From positions 1-64,000 of the forward strand of contig UQZA01000003.1 of the NCBI GenBank assembly GCA_900545515.1: DNA of 64,000 nucleotides, given 5' to 3'. Shown in pieces: positions 62,042 to 64,000 of the stretch. Both the position numbers and the translations under genes were made by a program. Source of the DNA: an uncultured Eubacteriales bacterium (GTDB lineage: Bacteria > Bacillota > Clostridia > Oscillospirales > Oscillospiraceae). The stretch's first letter is position 1, and each line of letters starts with the position of its first letter. The notes beneath the pieces are model-generated. The model had not been told where the DNA came from. It saw only the letters and a list, made by a program, of their open reading frames with translations, and did not search any database.

Positions 62042-62840
62042 AAAGAAGAAATGGAATCTCTCCCTGGTGGTAGGCGGCGGCATTGTGCTGTTCTTTGTAT
62101 TGGTGGCCTTGCTGGCCCCTCTGCTGGCTCCCTGTGATCCCCATGCCATGGGAATCCCCTATCTACGGCCCAGTGGGGAGCACCTGCTGGGAACCAACGA
62201 CGTGGGACAGGACATTTTCAGTGAACTCATCTACGGGACCCGAGTTTCAATGCTCATAGGCTTTTTCACGGCCTTCATCGTCACCATTTTGGCCACCGGG
62301 CTGGCCCTTTTGGCCGGGTATTACGGCGGCTGGGTGGACCGGGTGGTGACGGCTCTCACCAATATCACCATGGCCCTGCCCAATCTGGCCCTGACGGTGC
62401 TCCTGGTGGCCTACCTGAACCCGGGGAAGCTCAGCGTCATCATCGCCATCAGTCTGACAGCCTGGACCGGCACGACCCGCATTTTACGGGCACGGGTGAC
62501 CCAGCTGTGCCAGCTGCCCTTTGTGAAAATTGAAAAGGCCCTGGGGGTCCGGGACGGGGTTATTATGGTCAAGCACCTGATTCCCAATCTCAAGGACATC
62601 ATTCTCACCCGGGCGGCCCTGGCGGTGTCCTCGGCTATGATGTCTGAGGCGGGACTGAGCTTCCTGGGTCTGGGAGACTACGGGGAAAAGAGCTGGGGCA
62701 GCATTCTTCACTATGCCTTTTATCAAAATGGCGTCATCCGGGGGTACTATTGGTGGTATTTGCCCCCCATTTTATGCACCTCTCTGGCGGTCCTGGGCTG
62801 CATGCTCCTGGGCTACTATGGGCTGCGGAACAGGAGGTAG
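62034..62840 (+). CDS. ABC permease, DppC/OppC type
   Basis: 268 residues from the ATG at 62034, with AAGGAGGG upstream inside the previous gene. Typical LGTNDVGQDIFSELIYGTRV, SMLIGF and the EAA region KALGVRDGVIMVKHLIPNLK, followed by AGLSFLGLGD. It forms the membrane channel with the preceding permease. Confidence 0.93.
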   Translation: MPKKKKWNLSLVVGGGIVLFFVLVALLAPLLAPCDPHAMGIPYLRPSGEHLLGTNDVGQDIFSELIYGTRVSMLIGFFTAFIVTILATGLALLAGYYGGWVDRVVTALTNITMALPNLALTVLLVAYLNPGKLSVIIAISLTAWTGTTRILRARVTQLCQLPFVKIEKALGVRDGVIMVKHLIPNLKDIILTRAALAVSSAMMSEAGLSFLGLGDYGEKSWGSILHYAFYQNGVIRGYYWWYLPPILCTSLAVLGCMLLGYYGLRNRR

Positions 62841-62842
62841 CC

Positions 62843-63799
62843 ATGCTGGAGCTGGAACATATCTCGGTCCGTTTCGCCGCAGGACATGGGGTCCAGGCGG
62901 TGGAGGATGTGACCCTCACGCTGGAGGACGGCGGCCGTCTGGCCATTGTGGGGGAGACCGGTAGCGGGAAAAGCGTGCTGCTACTGGCTGTTTTACAGCT
63001 GCTGCCGGGAAGCGCGCTGGTCTCCGGCAGCGCCCGGCTGGACGGAGAGGATCTGTTTGCCGCCGGGCAGAAGCGGCTTCGGGAGATCCGGGGCGGCGTC
63101 ATCTCCTATGTGCCCCAGGGGGGTGGAGCCAGCCTGAACCCCCTGTACAGCGTGGGCTTTCAGGTGGGCGAGCCCCTGATGGAACACCGGGGATATTCCA
63201 AGAAAAAGGCCTTCCTGGCCAGTATCCCTCTGCTGAAGCGGTTTCAGTTGGGCCGGGAGGAGCAGCTGGCCAAGGGCTATCCCCACACCTTCAGCGGCGG
63301 CATGCGCCAGCGGGCCATGGTGGCCATGGGCATTTCCGCCGGGGCCCGGATCATTTTTGCCGACGAGCCCACCAAGGGGCTGGACCAAAAGCGGGTGGAC
63401 CTGGTGGCGGACACCCTGAACCGGCTGGAGACCGAGGCGCTTCTGTGCGTGACCCACGACCTGCAGTTTGCGGCGGCAGTGTGCCGGAGGGTCTGCGTCA
63501 TGTACGCGGCCCAGCAGGTGGAGTATGGCAGCGCCGCTCAGGTGCTGGGCCAACCCCTCCACCCCTATACCCAGGCCATGGTGCGGGCCATGCCGGAAAA
63601 CGGGATGCATGTTCAGGAGGGCTTTGCTCCGGAGACGGTGTCCGGCAGCGGTTGCCGGTTCCGGGCCCGCTGTCCCTATGCCCAGGCGCAGTGCGAGGCC
63701 ATGCCGCCGCTCGTTGCTGTCAATGACCGGAAAGTGAGGTGCTGGCGCTATGCTGCTGGAAACGAAACAGCTGACCAAACGCTTTCGGAATCCCGGTAA
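62843..63799 (+). CDS. ABC ATPase, DppD/OppD type
   Basis: 318 residues. Walker A GETGSGKSVLLLAVL, signature TFSGGMRQRAMVAMG, Walker B IIFADEPTKGLD and the C-terminal oligopeptide-family tail GCRFRARCPYAQAQCEAMPP with four cysteines, as in OppD/DppD proteins that carry a small Fe-S or zinc site. Starts two bases after the permease stop, with CAGGAGG upstream. Its last 50 bases overlap the next ATPase gene. Confidence 0.93.
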   Translation: MLELEHISVRFAAGHGVQAVEDVTLTLEDGGRLAIVGETGSGKSVLLLAVLQLLPGSALVSGSARLDGEDLFAAGQKRLREIRGGVISYVPQGGGASLNPLYSVGFQVGEPLMEHRGYSKKKAFLASIPLLKRFQLGREEQLAKGYPHTFSGGMRQRAMVAMGISAGARIIFADEPTKGLDQKRVDLVADTLNRLETEALLCVTHDLQFAAAVCRRVCVMYAAQQVEYGSAAQVLGQPLHPYTQAMVRAMPENGMHVQEGFAPETVSGSGCRFRARCPYAQAQCEAMPPLVAVNDRKVRCWRYAAGNETADQTLSESR

Positions 63800-64000
63800 A
63801 GGCCCCGGAGGCGTTCTGGCGGTATCCCAGGCCAATATCACCCTGAACCCTGGAGAGACTGTGGGCCTTTTCGGGGACAGCGGTAGCGGAAAGTCCACCC
63901 TGGGGCTGATGCTGGCGGGGCTCCTGCGGCCCACCTCCGGGGAAGTTCTCTACCGGGGGGAGCCGGTGCGGATGCCCTACCGGGGCGCCTGCCGCCGGAA
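63750..64000 (+). CDS. ABC ATPase, DppF/OppF type (partial, runs off the window)
   Basis: It begins with ATG at 63750 inside the preceding gene: MLLETKQLTKRFRNPG, then TVGLFGDSGSGKSTLGLMLA (Walker A). The frame is open to the window end (about 83 codons), so the rest is missing. It is the second ATPase of the importer. The start inside the upstream gene suggests translational coupling. Confidence 0.88.
   Translation, partial: MLLETKQLTKRFRNPGKGPGGVLAVSQANITLNPGETVGLFGDSGSGKSTLGLMLAGLLRPTSGEVLYRGEPVRMPYRGACRR

Overview
The window looks like chromosome of a GC-rich anaerobic member of the Clostridia, probably an Oscillospirales-type gut bacterium. The evidence is a Gram-positive surface apparatus (SLH domains, a class B sortase with an NPATG anchor, ECF transporters), strong AGGAGG ribosome sites, near-consensus promoters, and families typical of such bacteria (a GGGtGRT protein, a CD1247-type protein, a DUF1836 regulator). 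The taxonomic placement is inference.

Layout. 1-1067: a decayed group II intron behind a terminator. 1076-7777: mostly minus-strand housekeeping and unknown genes (CBS protein, DUF1643, 5-formyl-THF cyclo-ligase, small membrane proteins, a stand-alone NuoE-like protein), with the plus-strand pair Fe-S scaffold/GGGtGRT in the middle. 8065-21458: the most interesting block. A strong promoter and a cobalamin riboswitch with terminator are followed by three secreted or anchored proteins with transcobalamin/intrinsic-factor-like DUF4430 domains, an ECF transporter (two EcfT, a fused EcfA1A2, an S component) and a class B sortase. I read it as a cell-surface vitamin B12 capture and import system. 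21467-29760: a MATE exporter and a 2201-residue SLH-anchored subtilisin. 30023-34941: a regulator, amino-sugar kinase plus NagB, and an ABC exporter. 35133-38983: an unknown TTG-start gene, YqeG, an M24 peptidase, EF-P, a CD1247-like protein and two tRNA-Ser. 39009-42978: a lower-GC accessory patch (group II intron remnant, nitroreductase, TSUP permease, frameshifted metallo-beta-lactamase-fold hydrolase, ArsR regulator, unknown membrane protein). 43202-49443: a MATE exporter behind a leader terminator, peptidyl-tRNA hydrolase, DNA alkyltransferase, HAD phosphatase, LysM-M14 peptidase and GAPDH. 49895-54002: DUF1836 regulator, HflK/HflC, NfeD and an SPFH protein. 54309-58741: Pta, LepA and HemW. 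58859-64000: a second cobalamin riboswitch controlling an Opp/Dpp-type ABC importer that runs off the window.

The two riboswitch-controlled transport loci suggest that the cell invests heavily in acquiring corrinoids or cobalt. The first has the logic of the vertebrate intrinsic factor system rebuilt in a Gram-positive wall: alpha/alpha-toroid plus DUF4430 binder proteins, a dedicated sortase to fix one of them to peptidoglycan, and an ECF importer below. The second may import a different corrinoid, a precursor, or a cobalt complex. A 145-bp repeat with terminal inverted repeats serves as the terminator behind GAPDH, and a relative of it lies behind the ABC exporter. Two group II intron remnants both sit directly behind intrinsic terminators.

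All family assignments come from reading motifs and layout without database searches. Family names given as DUF or Pfam-type labels are from memory.
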